A program made the position numbers and the translations under genes. Shown in pieces: positions 26,101 through 34,831 of a stretch of 64,000 nucleotides of DNA (positions are counted from its first letter, which is position 1; every line of letters begins with the position of its first letter). Under the pieces are notes generated by a model. The model was not told the origin of the DNA and searched no databases. It saw nothing but the letters and a program-made list of their open reading frames with translations. Source of the stretch: Dysgonamonadaceae bacterium (lineage in GTDB: Bacteria; Bacteroidota; Bacteroidia; Bacteroidales; Dysgonomonadaceae); NCBI GenBank assembly GCA_031254645.1, contig JAIRUA010000013.1:1-64000 (forward strand). Reading direction: 5' to 3'.

Positions 26101-26288
26101 TTACAGGCACACCTTCGTGAGCGAAATGAGTATCCCTTCGTCATTGCAAAATTTTTCATACTCAATCCTGCTCAATTTAGCGCTTTCCAATTCCACTCTT
26201 TCCGCTTGTTTCGCTTTTCGGACATTTATTCGACTGCTGCTACAAACGAGTAGAAGTGGGATGAAAACGATTGCTAAATTTTTCTCAT
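26101..26288 (-). pseudogene. Small lipoprotein gene with a frameshift near the start
   Basis: From the ATG at 26288 the frame stops after MRKI. If the run of five A behind the second codon were six, it would read MRKNLAIVFIPLLLVCSSS followed by about 44 more residues to a TAA at 26101: a normal lipoprotein signal with Cys16 and a charged, helical mature part (RKAKQAERVELESAKLSRI). The homopolymer points to a slipped base, either a real phase-off mutation or a sequencing error. A second open frame continues further down (VKVKYIVLFVFNHQGVIVN), so the gene may be damaged twice. Same strand as the transglutaminase-like gene. Confidence 0.6.
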
Positions 26289-26459
26289 AATTATTTTTTT
26301 CTTTGTATCCGGCAGGATAACAAAACCCTGCCGAATGATAAAAGACTTATCCCGCCATCTGTAATCTAATATAGAGTCCAAAAACTTTATATAAATAAAA
26401 GAACGCATCAGGATAAAACATCTCTATTTTTTCTATGTAAGCTGCAGTCTCTATTGCTT

Positions 26460-27986
26460 TTACATACAAAGATGTACAAACATTGGATGGAATCCGGACG
26501 TCTCATCCATTGCAGCTATCGTACGAAAATCTCCATTACCCACTTTTCTTGTCAACGTAATGCCCATGTTAAACTTGTTCATCACATAAGAGAGTGCTAC
26601 TGCATTTTGCCGAAATGGATAAAGCTCAATGGAAAGAGCCTCATTATACATATTTTTTGCGTAATTAAAAGCAACACCTATCTCTCCAATAAACTCCGTA
26701 CCGGAGCTATTAAGATTGTGACCTTTTAGATATTGGTTCAAAAAATTACTCGCAGCTTCTCTATTATGCACATTGATAGCATACACTTCTATTTCGCCAT
26801 CAAATCCCCAACCATAGGTATACATCACTTCCATTGTGCGAGGTGATCCTGACACTTGTTCAAGAAAAGTATATACATCGCCGGCGGAAGGTACTGCTAT
26901 TCCATTAGCGTGGCTTTTCGCAGTGGCTACCAGATTACCGCCCGGATTGGACGGGATGGAAACACTTGTCGAATTGCCCTCGCGTGCATCAGATACATGA
27001 TAGGTACTACCATTACGTCCAATACTGACTGCCCACCTGTTATGATGACTGACCTTTGGTCTTAAAACATTATCCATTCGACTTTTAACAATTGAGTTGC
27101 TGAGCATTGTTTGGTTTAAATTCCTACCAACCGCCCCTTGTCCACATGCCGGCACAGAAGAATCAGCAGGTGGTGTAATTGTCGGAGGTGGTGGTGTCGG
27201 AGGTTGGGGATAATAAATTTCAGGTGGCAGAGTCGGATCACGCGGTGGCTCATCACACGATAGAGGGAAACAGCCCCCGGCATAGGGATCACCAAAAGTA
27301 GTTTTATACTCTGTATGCCAACCTGTACCATTAATCCATACTTCGCATGCGACATAACATCTAGTGCCAGTGCTTCTCAGTTGCGGTTGCTCGGTAAGGA
27401 TTTTTTCCGAGAGAAGCGGATAAACTCCCTCAATGGTATACCGCCAACCAACCATGAGCTCACCTGTTAAATCGTAGAAATAAACAAACCCGGTAAAACC
27501 TTTAGGCTGTTTCAGATAGGAGAAACTTCTCAATGGATTGTCCAAGTTTTTCTCTAAATACGCCAAATCAGGGTAAGCCACCATCACAAAGCCAATTTTT
27601 TCACCCGTCTCTCTATCGGTGCGAAGCACTAATCGCATATCCGATGCCAAATAACGCGCGTCCCCAGTTTCTCGAAATCTCTCGGAATTTTCGTAAGCAG
27701 TTTGAAGAAAATCTTTTTCCCCTTCCAAACGGATTTCTGTCACCTCATAGTTCAAATCAGAGTTTGAAATAGTTTTCTTCCAGTTAGGCTGCAAGAAATT
27801 GTTGTCTCCTGCAGCTTGCCAAGGAACATATCCTTCTGCTATGTTGATTTCAAACCACGCTATTGCCGCTTCTACTTCAGGCGACAATTGCTTCGTTCGT
27901 AACGAACTAATCTCGTCTAGACAGGCATACAATATACCCATCGACAAAAATAGCAAAAATAAATGCTTTAAATACTTTTTACGCAT
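26460..27986 (-). CDS. Large lipoprotein with Pro linker and JAB-like C-terminal domain
   Basis: 508 residues, lipobox Cys22. The N-terminal half (residues 30-210) carries long charged stretches and FVYFYDLTGELMVGWRY. A Cys-containing segment (210-244) and a Pro-rich linker (247-273) follow. The C-terminal part (about 280-508) has SHANGIAVPSAGDVYTFLEQ (358 on), which resembles the H-x-H-P...S..D motif of JAB/MPN metallopeptidase-like domains found at the ends of Bacteroidota lipoproteins. One of the two histidines is replaced by Asn, so activity is doubtful. The function may be a surface peptidase or effector-like protein. The JAB call is tentative. Confidence 0.6.
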   Translation of the reverse strand: MRKKYLKHLFLLFLSMGILYACLDEISSLRTKQLSPEVEAAIAWFEINIAEGYVPWQAAGDNNFLQPNWKKTISNSDLNYEVTEIRLEGEKDFLQTAYENSERFRETGDARYLASDMRLVLRTDRETGEKIGFVMVAYPDLAYLEKNLDNPLRSFSYLKQPKGFTGFVYFYDLTGELMVGWRYTIEGVYPLLSEKILTEQPQLRSTGTRCYVACEVWINGTGWHTEYKTTFGDPYAGGCFPLSCDEPPRDPTLPPEIYYPQPPTPPPPTITPPADSSVPACGQGAVGRNLNQTMLSNSIVKSRMDNVLRPKVSHHNRWAVSIGRNGSTYHVSDAREGNSTSVSIPSNPGGNLVATAKSHANGIAVPSAGDVYTFLEQVSGSPRTMEVMYTYGWGFDGEIEVYAINVHNREAASNFLNQYLKGHNLNSSGTEFIGEIGVAFNYAKNMYNEALSIELYPFRQNAVALSYVMNKFNMGITLTRKVGNGDFRTIAAMDETSGFHPMFVHLCM

Positions 27987-28298
27987 AAATCTTTCTTTTT
28001 TTAATTAATAATTCAACTATTTATCTCAATAAAGAGCACTCTTCTACATCTAAAACGCTGTGTTATGTGCTGCCAATATGTTGTGGCAGGTACCCGAAAA
28101 GTCGGGTGGCTTTGGTTTCAGAACTTTCAAAATTGCTCTTATATAAGATTTTCTTTTTTTATATATTGCCCCTACAGGGCGCAAATCAATTACCATCCTA
28201 TTACCCAACGCGATGTATCGGGTGGGGTAATATAAGGCTTGTAGCCTTTTTTATTCCGTGATTCGTATTATTAATTGGCTACCGCCGAACAATGTTTG
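27987..28298. repeat. Intergenic block of REP-like palindromes
   Basis: No gene. Contains ACCCGA/TCGGGT (28092-28107), a GCCCCTACAGGGC palindrome near 28168, ATTACCC..GGGGTAAT arms around 28200-28236, and AGGCTTGTAGCCTTTTTT near 28235-28252, which is a terminator on the plus strand. These words resemble dispersed intergenic repeats common in Bacteroidota genomes. Confidence 0.65.
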
Positions 28299-30146
28299 TC
28301 AATTATTCATTAACACCTCCATTTCTCTTTTCATTCGCACAATTCTGGGTGAATTGATTTTTATCCTTTTGTTTAATATCAGTTCTGCTTTTTGTTTTGC
28401 ACGTTCGTTATCGTCTAATTTTTGGTATAGTTTTGCCATATTGTAATGTGGCGTAAATAGTACAGGCATAATGTATGAAGCTGTCTGCCATACATCCAAT
28501 GCTTCGGAATAAGCGCCGGTTTTTTCGTATGCATCGCCCAATAGAATAAAGGTTTGAGTAGCGGGAAATAATTTTTTCGCTTTTTCCAATATGGGAATAG
28601 CTTCGGAATATCGTTCGTTATCGTACAATGCTTTACCATAAACGGAAACAAACATAGCATTGCGCTTCAAATCGGGATAGAGTGCTTGTAATTTGTCTGT
28701 TTTTTCTTCTGAAGAATAAGCATAATATGCACGATTCCATTCTTTTATGCCAGAGAAATAGTTATGTGAAAAATAGATGGTAAATCCGCAGGCGGATATG
28801 ATTAGGGGAACACAAATTACACGAAACAACGTTCGCCGTAAGGCAATTACACAAATTGACACAATTGAAAATCGACACAAGCCAAGTTTGTGCAAACGTA
28901 GATTTACTTTTGCTAAAAAATATTTTGTGTCAATTTGTGTAATTTGTGTTCCAAAAAGCACAGGTGACTGAATATCCGCCAAACAAAAAACAGCCAATAT
29001 CTTAAAAGCCATAAATTCAAAAGGATAAGAAAAACACGAAAAAACAAATAACGCCGCCATTATCGCCCACAAAGACGGCGAATGTGCCGAATAACGAAAT
29101 GCCATAAAAAGAATACCAATCACAAAAAGCAATCCGATAATACCTTGCTCTACACCTATTTTTAACCATTCGTTGAATGTTGAATGAGAGTTGTCGGCTA
29201 AATCTGCAAAAGTGGAATCGGGGTTATTTTTGAAATATTCCCCTTGACGAAGCAAATAGTTTTTCTGAAATCCATCGACACCAAATCCCGTTATCGGTTT
29301 TTCTGTGAGCATTTTAGCGGAAACTGTCCAAATCAACACACGCCCATCTGCCGAATCTTTTTTGAAATAATAGAGACTTATCAATAATAGCAAAGCGCAG
29401 ATAATCAGTCCGAAAACAATGGCAATTGTCACTTTGGGCTTTTTCAATTTACGGAAAACGGGAAACAACAGCAAAACAGCAGTGCCGATTATCGCTGCCA
29501 GCCAAGCGGCACGAGATTGAGTGTAAAACAGTTGTATGGAAATGGGTATCAGTAAAACGCACAGGAAAATCCGAATGGCAAACTGTTTGCTTGACAACAA
29601 CAACCCCAAAGCAGCTACAAAACCCATTGCCACAAATCCGCCGAAAATACCGGTATTGCCGAATCCGCCGGTAATATCGGAAAATCCCTGCCAAGGTTCA
29701 GTCAAACGACTGTGTGTATAGATAATCTGAAACACAGCCATTATCGGTAATAGATACAAGAAAATATTCGTTGATTGGGGCGGCAGCTGTCGAAAAAGAA
29801 AATAGACCGAAGCAAGACAGATAAGTTGAAGAATATATTCTTTGTTGATGGGGTAAAATAGCATTTGTACCAACAAATAAGTAAGAAAAACGAATAAAAG
29901 TAAATCGAGTTGAGTAAACGTTTTCGGATGATTCGATGTAAAAATGCGCTTGATTAAAATAATGGTGCATCCTATTGCGGATAATGCTGTGATGCCAACG
30001 AGCAATCCCGCTTGGTTTTGAAAAGCGAAGCGATTGCCGAGCCAAAATAGAGAAAAGGCGTAGAGTAGAATTAGAAAGGATAGTCCGAAACTCAATAGAG
30101 ACTCGAGAGATAGGTTCTTATTATATGGAAAGGTGAAGAAACTCAT
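28299..30146 (-). CDS. O-antigen-ligase-family membrane protein with TPR tail
   Basis: 615 residues. Around 10-12 membrane helices fill the first ~400 residues, with the Wzy_C/ligase-type periplasmic loop containing GRVLIWTVSAKMLTEKPITGFGVDGF and the downstream HSTFNEWLKIGVEQGIIG, typical of O-antigen ligases and O-oligosaccharyltransferases. A last membrane segment is followed by TPR-like helices (about 500-600: YSEAIPILEKAKKLFP, YSEALDVWQTASYIMP). It transfers an undecaprenyl-linked glycan to lipid A or protein, and the TPR part suggests a protein acceptor. A palindromic element at 28807-28952 encodes residues ~399-446 without breaking the frame. Confidence 0.85.
   Translation of the reverse strand: MSFFTFPYNKNLSLESLLSFGLSFLILLYAFSLFWLGNRFAFQNQAGLLVGITALSAIGCTIILIKRIFTSNHPKTFTQLDLLLFVFLTYLLVQMLFYPINKEYILQLICLASVYFLFRQLPPQSTNIFLYLLPIMAVFQIIYTHSRLTEPWQGFSDITGGFGNTGIFGGFVAMGFVAALGLLLSSKQFAIRIFLCVLLIPISIQLFYTQSRAAWLAAIIGTAVLLLFPVFRKLKKPKVTIAIVFGLIICALLLLISLYYFKKDSADGRVLIWTVSAKMLTEKPITGFGVDGFQKNYLLRQGEYFKNNPDSTFADLADNSHSTFNEWLKIGVEQGIIGLLFVIGILFMAFRYSAHSPSLWAIMAALFVFSCFSYPFEFMAFKILAVFCLADIQSPVLFGTQITQIDTKYFLAKVNLRLHKLGLCRFSIVSICVIALRRTLFRVICVPLIISACGFTIYFSHNYFSGIKEWNRAYYAYSSEEKTDKLQALYPDLKRNAMFVSVYGKALYDNERYSEAIPILEKAKKLFPATQTFILLGDAYEKTGAYSEALDVWQTASYIMPVLFTPHYNMAKLYQKLDDNERAKQKAELILNKRIKINSPRIVRMKREMEVLMNN
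28807..28952. repeat. 146-bp palindromic element inside a coding sequence
   Basis: The right arm (28925-28952) is the reverse complement of GGAACACAAATTACAC (28807-28822) plus AAATTGACACAA (28852-28863). The left arm is interrupted by 30 bp ending in a second copy of AATTACAC. The centre has more partial pairing (AAATCGAC / GTAGATTT). It resembles miniature palindromic elements that insert into genes in frame. Confidence 0.75.
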
Positions 30147-30297
30147 TACTTAAATAACGTATTTGACATGTTTTTTGTTCAAATTTGGATAAAAAATATT
30201 TGAAACAACCTTCTTATGTATGTATGAAAACGAGAACAAGTATTTTGTGATTTTGTCCTATAATTCATAAAACATAAGATTTTCCTTTTTTTATCCC

Positions 30298-30305
30298 TAT
30301 ATTTG
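30298..30305 (+). promoter_or_regulatory. -7 promoter element of the copper ATPase operon
   Basis: TATATTTG fits TAnnTTTG, 54 bp before the ATPase ATG. A TTTTCC stretch about 17-20 bp upstream could be the -33 region. Confidence 0.6.
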
Positions 30306-30358
30306 CACCTCGAACTTTTCGCTTTTTCAATTGTTTTATATGAATAAAAATCGATTTT

Positions 30359-32617
30359 ATGACATACAAATTATCCATACAAGAAAATAAATCAAGCGAA
30401 AAAACTCACTCCAAAAAAAGTGTTTTTCCGATACTCAACCTTAGTTGTACGGCGTGTGCGATGAGTGCACAAAACGTACTACATTCGCTGCCGGGCGTAT
30501 TGTCGGCATCAGTCAATTTTGCCAATAGTCAAGGAAATATCGAATACATTCCCGAGATTATTTCGCCCAAAGAAATGAAATTTGCGCTGCAAAAAATGGG
30601 TTACGATATGTTGCTCGAAGAAAAAGGCGAAGTATTTCAAAACCTCGAAGAAATCCGGAAAAAAGAATATGAAACACTTCAAAGGCAGACGATTTGGGCG
30701 GTCTCATTGGCACTTCCTTTGTTCATTATTTGTACGTTTTTTCATCAGCATTGGACAAATATTGTCGCGTGGATATTGTCCACACCGATTTTATTTCTCT
30801 TCGGACAACGATTTTTTGTAAGTGCGTGGAAACAAGCTAAAAATCGTTCGGCAAATATGGATACGCTCGTGGCACTCAGTACCGGAATTGCTTATGTATT
30901 CAGCATTTTCAATATGCTGTATCCGAAATTTTGGGAAAGTCGCGGATTGGAAGCATATGTTTATTTCGAAGCGGCAGGCGTGATAATTGCTTTTATTTTA
31001 CTCGGTAAATTGCTCGAATCGAGAGCAAAAGGGAGCACTTCAAAAGCGATAAAAAAACTGATGGGATTGCAATCTTCGTCCGTTGTTGTTTTTCGAAACG
31101 ATAAGCCGACACAAATACCAATTTCCGAAGTAATTATTGACGATGAAGTATTGGTAAAACCCGGCGAACGCATCGCAGTGGACGGCGAGGTAACCGAAGG
31201 CGCATCATTCGTAGATGAAAGTATGATTAGCGGCGAGCCGATTCACGTAGAAAAAACTGCGGGCGAAAAAGTATTTGCCGGAACAATCAACCAAAAAGGC
31301 AGTTTCCAGTTTCGCGCCACAAAAGTGGGAAAAGATACACTGTTGGCGCACATTATCAAAACGGTGGAAGATGCACAAGCAAGTCGCGCTCCCGTACAAC
31401 AATCCGTAGATAAAATTGCGTCGATTTTTGTACCGATTGTTATCGGAGTTGCTATTTTAACATTCGTTGTTTGGTTAATTTTCGGCGGCGAAAACGGATT
31501 TGTATACGGTTTACTCACAATGATTACCGTGCTGGTTATTGCTTGCCCGTGTGCACTCGGATTAGCCACGCCAACTGCCATAATGGTCGGCATTGGCAAA
31601 GGTGCCGAAGAAGGAATTTTGATTAAAGATGCCGAAGGTTTGGAACTGGCAAAAGATATTGACACGATAGTGCTCGACAAAACCGGTACCATTACCGAAG
31701 GTAAACCTCAAGTAGCCCAACTTTATTGGATTTCAGATACTTCTCCGTTGCATCACGATGTCCTTTACAGTATGGAATATCGTTCCGAACATCCTTTGGC
31801 AGAAGCAATAACATCAAAGCTCCATTCATCAGCAAAACTTCTCGACAAAGTTACAATCGAACAAGTAAGCGGACAAGGCATTGAAGGCATTTACAACGGA
31901 AATCGCTATTTTGTCGGAAATGAGTCATTTATTTTTTCCAAAAATATCGACATTCCACTCGATATTCAAGACGAAATTGCCGACCAACTTGATAAAGCAC
32001 ACACGGTTGCTATTTTTGCCGACGAAAATCGCGCCTACGCACTCATTGGCATTACCGATAAAATGAAACCAACATCGAAAGAAGCCATTTCGAAACTGCA
32101 AAAAATGGGCATTGATGTAGCCATCTATACCGGCGATAACGAAAAAGTGGCAGCAGCAATAGCGAGAGAATTGCACGTTAGCGAAGTGAAAGGCAACATA
32201 TTGCCCGAAGGAAAAGCCGCACTCGTGAAAGCGCTGCAAGAACAAGGCAGAAAGGTGGCAATGGCAGGCGACGGCATCAACGATAGCGCCGCGTTGGCGC
32301 AAGCTGATGTGAGTATCGCGATGGGAAAAGGAAGTGATATTGCGATGGATGTGGCAAAAATGACCATTATTTCGTCTGACCTCAACAAAATTCCGCAAGC
32401 GATTCGATTATCGAGAGAAACAGTAAAAACCATTCGTCAAAATCTGTTTTGGGCGTTTATTTACAACGTTATCGGCATTCCTATTGCGGCAGGACTATTG
32501 TATCCGTTTACAGGATTTTTACTCAATCCGATGATTGCAGGCGCGGCAATGGCACTTAGTTCTGTAAGCGTAGTAGCAAATAGTTTACGATTGAAACAGA
32601 AAAAAATAACAAAATGA
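30359..32617 (+). CDS. copA: Cu+-exporting P1B-type ATPase
   Basis: 752 residues. One N-terminal heavy-metal-associated domain with Cys30-Thr-Ala-Cys33. Eight membrane helices are expected. The CPC metal site (IACPCALG, near 397), the phosphorylation motif DKTGTITEGKP (near 440), the HP signature (YRSEHPLAEA) and the hinge GDGINDSAALAQAD (near 637) are all present. CPC with this layout is typical of CopA-type Cu(I) or Ag(I) export. The stop overlaps the start of the YafY-type regulator by four bases. A role in copper efflux from the cytoplasm is well supported; metal specificity is inferred. Confidence 0.93.
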   Translation: MTYKLSIQENKSSEKTHSKKSVFPILNLSCTACAMSAQNVLHSLPGVLSASVNFANSQGNIEYIPEIISPKEMKFALQKMGYDMLLEEKGEVFQNLEEIRKKEYETLQRQTIWAVSLALPLFIICTFFHQHWTNIVAWILSTPILFLFGQRFFVSAWKQAKNRSANMDTLVALSTGIAYVFSIFNMLYPKFWESRGLEAYVYFEAAGVIIAFILLGKLLESRAKGSTSKAIKKLMGLQSSSVVVFRNDKPTQIPISEVIIDDEVLVKPGERIAVDGEVTEGASFVDESMISGEPIHVEKTAGEKVFAGTINQKGSFQFRATKVGKDTLLAHIIKTVEDAQASRAPVQQSVDKIASIFVPIVIGVAILTFVVWLIFGGENGFVYGLLTMITVLVIACPCALGLATPTAIMVGIGKGAEEGILIKDAEGLELAKDIDTIVLDKTGTITEGKPQVAQLYWISDTSPLHHDVLYSMEYRSEHPLAEAITSKLHSSAKLLDKVTIEQVSGQGIEGIYNGNRYFVGNESFIFSKNIDIPLDIQDEIADQLDKAHTVAIFADENRAYALIGITDKMKPTSKEAISKLQKMGIDVAIYTGDNEKVAAAIARELHVSEVKGNILPEGKAALVKALQEQGRKVAMAGDGINDSAALAQADVSIAMGKGSDIAMDVAKMTIISSDLNKIPQAIRLSRETVKTIRQNLFWAFIYNVIGIPIAAGLLYPFTGFLLNPMIAGAAMALSSVSVVANSLRLKQKKITK

Positions 32618-33297
32618 ATCGATTAACCCGTCTCACAAATATTCTACTTCACTTACAATCAAAGCGAATAGCAACCGCGCAAGAACTTGCCGATAAGTTT
32701 GACATTACGCAACGAACGGTTTATCGCGATATTCGAGTACTCGAAGAAGCTGGTGTGCCCATCATCGGCACTGCAGGCAAAGGCTATTCGCTAATTGACG
32801 GTTATCGAATACCGCCCGTGATGTTTACCCAACAAGAAATAAATGCCTTGCTCACGGCGCAACAATATTTTCAAAACAAAGCCGACAAATCTACTTACCA
32901 CGAACTCACAAACGCCATTACCAAAATAAAGGCAATTATTCGTTATTCGGAAAAAGAAAAAGCCGAAAAGTTGGAAAATCGACTCTACGTTTTTTCAAAC
33001 CACGAAACGAATGAAACAAATCATCTTTCCACTATTCAGTTGGCGATTACAAATTGTCAAGTGTTGAAAATAAAGTATTACGCGCATTATTCCGAAACGG
33101 TTGCCGAGAGATGCGTTGAGCCGTTGGGGATTTATTCTACCAGCGGAAATTGGATAGTGGTTGCTTTTTGTCGGTTGAGAAATGAGATGAGGTCGTTTCG
33201 TATTGATAGAATGTTGGACTTGATTGTTACGGCAGATACGTTTCCTGAACACGATTTTACGCTTGAAAAATACTTTAATTCTTTTCGTGAAGAATAA
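32614..33297 (+). CDS. YafY-type HTH/WYL regulator
   Basis: 227 residues. N-terminal DeoR/HTH_11-like winged helix (RLTRLTNILLHLQSKRIATA, then ITQRTVYRDIRVLEEAG) and a C-terminal WYL domain (KIKYYAHYSETVAERCVEPLGIYSTSGNWIVVAFCRLR, then SFRIDRMLDL). Such regulators bind small ligands or nucleic acid through WYL and control stress or DNA-damage genes. Translationally coupled to copA but directly before a long same-strand gene set that starts with a promoter carrying a TGACA-N6-TGTCA inverted repeat. That set is its likelier target. Confidence 0.88.
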   Translation: MNRLTRLTNILLHLQSKRIATAQELADKFDITQRTVYRDIRVLEEAGVPIIGTAGKGYSLIDGYRIPPVMFTQQEINALLTAQQYFQNKADKSTYHELTNAITKIKAIIRYSEKEKAEKLENRLYVFSNHETNETNHLSTIQLAITNCQVLKIKYYAHYSETVAERCVEPLGIYSTSGNWIVVAFCRLRNEMRSFRIDRMLDLIVTADTFPEHDFTLEKYFNSFREE

Positions 33298-33306
33298 TTT
33301 TCCTAC

Positions 33307-33341
33307 TGACATACTGCTGTCATAATATGATTATATCTTTG
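33307..33341 (+). promoter_or_regulatory. Promoter with inverted-repeat operator
   Basis: TGACA (33307-33311) and TGTCA (33318-33322) form a 5-bp inverted repeat with a 6-bp centre. TATCTTTG at 33334-33341 fits the -7 element. The operator covers the -33 region, so binding would block transcription. The adjacent YafY-type regulator is the obvious candidate protein, but this is inferred. Confidence 0.55.
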
Positions 33342-33372
33342 CAACATAATTAATCAATCAAAAATTAAAAAT

Positions 33373-33684
33373 ATGAGTGCAAATACAGAAAACTTGTTGT
33401 ATGTGTGCGTGTTAGAAAAAACAAAATTACACAACAAAACCACCAAAGCATTGGCTACAAAGCATGTTGAGTTTCTCAGAGATTTAGATGATAACGGAAA
33501 ACTGGCACTTTGCGGAATATCCAAAGGTTATCCCGGTGTTGCCGGAATGATTATTCTAAAAGCCGAAAATCTTGAAGAAGCAAAAGAGATTTGCAAGGTT
33601 GAGCCGCTTACCGAAGCAGGGCATACAATAGTAAAAGTCAGCGCTTTACAAGTTGCAGACAGAGAAAATAATTATTTGCTATAG
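33373..33684 (+). CDS. YciI-like small protein
   Basis: 103 residues with the dimeric alpha/beta-barrel pattern of YciI proteins: ENLLYVCVLEKTKLHN, HVEFLRDLDDNGKLALCGISKGYPGVAGMIILKAENLEEAKEICKVEPLTEAG. The conserved His and the D-P-like segment ahead of the last strand fit. A molecular function is not established for most members. First gene behind the operator-promoter at 33307-33341. Confidence 0.75.
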   Translation: MSANTENLLYVCVLEKTKLHNKTTKALATKHVEFLRDLDDNGKLALCGISKGYPGVAGMIILKAENLEEAKEICKVEPLTEAGHTIVKVSALQVADRENNYLL

Positions 33685-33705
33685 AATTAGAAGTTAGGAA
33701 TTAAT

Positions 33706-33748
33706 AGCCTGAAAGGCTTAATTTTCATAACCGTAGGCGAGCGAACGG
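33706..33748. repeat. REP-like element, copy 1
   Basis: AGCCTGAAAGGCTTAAT, then TTCATAACCG.AGGCGAGCG. The first half is a hairpin (AGCC/GGCT). A second copy lies at 37230-37284 in the same gene cluster. Confidence 0.7.
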
Positions 33749-33763
33749 ATAAAAAACAAAAAT

Positions 33764-34192
33764 ATGACAAACGGATTCAAAATAATCGGAATATCCATTC
33801 GAACAACAAACGCAAACAATCAATCCGGACAGGATTTGGGAAAACTTTGGGGACAATTTTTCGCAGAAAATATTATTGAGAAGATTCCGAATAAAAATTC
33901 AAGCAACATTCTTGCTATTTACACAGATTACGAAAGCGACTATACGGGCGAATACACAACAATAATCGGCGTTCCTGTTTCCACACTCGATGAAATTCCG
34001 GACGGACTTATCGGGCGCGAGTTCGAAGCTGATAATTTTCAAAAATTTGTAGCAAAAGACGGCGAGTGGACTTCTGTTGCAAATGTCTGGATTGATATTT
34101 GGCAACAAGACAAGGAGTTGAACAGAAAATACAGTTATGATTTTGAAGTTCACAATGGAAGTTCCGAAGTGGATATTTTTATTGCAGTGTAG
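33764..34192 (+). CDS. GyrI-like effector-binding-domain protein
   Basis: 142 residues. Stand-alone GyrI-like (AraC-type effector-binding) domain: FKIIGISIRTTNANN, GQDLGKLWGQFF, ILAIYTDYESDYTGEYTTIIGVPV, and the C-terminal VHNGSSEVDIFIAV strand. These proteins bind small hydrophobic or cationic compounds, and some are reported to detoxify them. Second gene of the YafY-linked set. Confidence 0.8.
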   Translation: MTNGFKIIGISIRTTNANNQSGQDLGKLWGQFFAENIIEKIPNKNSSNILAIYTDYESDYTGEYTTIIGVPVSTLDEIPDGLIGREFEADNFQKFVAKDGEWTSVANVWIDIWQQDKELNRKYSYDFEVHNGSSEVDIFIAV

Positions 34193-34193
34193 G

Positions 34194-34212
34194 GGGCGTA
34201 TTGCATACGCCC
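34194..34212. repeat. Short hairpin between GyrI-like and isochorismatase genes
   Basis: GGGCGTA / TACGCCC with a TTGCA loop, overlapping the end of the GyrI-like gene region. REP-like. No T-run, so read-through is expected. Confidence 0.6.
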
Positions 34213-34317
34213 AAATTACGAATTAAAAATTAGGAATTGATACTTTAATAATCGCATACAAACGAAGTGTTGTTTGCAGAACATAAAACCGCTCGAAAGG
34301 GCAAAAAAGTGAGAAAA

Positions 34318-34812
34318 ATGAAAAAAGCATTAGTAGTAATTGATATTCAAAATGATATAACAAAAAATTACAAGGAAATAATTGGCAATATAAATAAAGC
34401 CATAGATTGGGCTGTTAATAATGATATTCAGGCTGTTTATATAAGACACGAAAATTTATCAGACGGCACAAGGACTTTTAAACCCAATACACGAGGGTCT
34501 GAATTAGCTTCAGATTTGAAAATAGTATCAAAAAATATTTTCACAAAATATAAAACAAACGCATTAAGTAGTGAAGAGTTCGCCGATTTTATCAATAAAA
34601 ACGAAATATCTGAATTCTACATAACAGGTGCAGATGCAGTTGCCTGCGTTAAATCAACCTGTTTTAACTTGACTAAGGCAAACTATAAAGTTAATGTTTT
34701 ATCAGACTGCATTACGAGTTATGACAAAAGGAAAATTGACGAAATGCTTCATTACTATGAAAGTAAAGGCTGTGAACTAATCAGTTTGAATGACCTGTTA
34801 GAGAGAAAATGA
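34318..34812 (+). CDS. Isochorismatase-family cysteine hydrolase
   Basis: 164 residues from MKKALVVIDIQND (an in-frame extension to 34267 lacks support). The catalytic triad of the family is visible: Asp9 in VVIDIQND, a Lys after strand three and Cys in the DAVACVKSTCF motif behind TGAD. Members hydrolyse amides or vinyl ethers such as nicotinamide or isochorismate; the substrate is unknown. The cis-peptide segment before the Cys differs from nicotinamidases. Third gene of the YafY-linked set. Confidence 0.8.
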   Translation: MKKALVVIDIQNDITKNYKEIIGNINKAIDWAVNNDIQAVYIRHENLSDGTRTFKPNTRGSELASDLKIVSKNIFTKYKTNALSSEEFADFINKNEISEFYITGADAVACVKSTCFNLTKANYKVNVLSDCITSYDKRKIDEMLHYYESKGCELISLNDLLERK

Positions 34813-34831
34813 AGACAATAAAAACAAAAGT

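Noticed and set aside
28807-28952. Palindrome in the ligase gene as an insertion sequence
   Set aside because: Too short and without a transposase; at most a miniature or palindromic element.
30359-33297. YafY-type regulator as the copper sensor of copA
   Set aside because: WYL regulators are not known copper sensors, and the only operator-like repeat found is downstream of the regulator gene. The overlap with copA is noted but not taken as proof.
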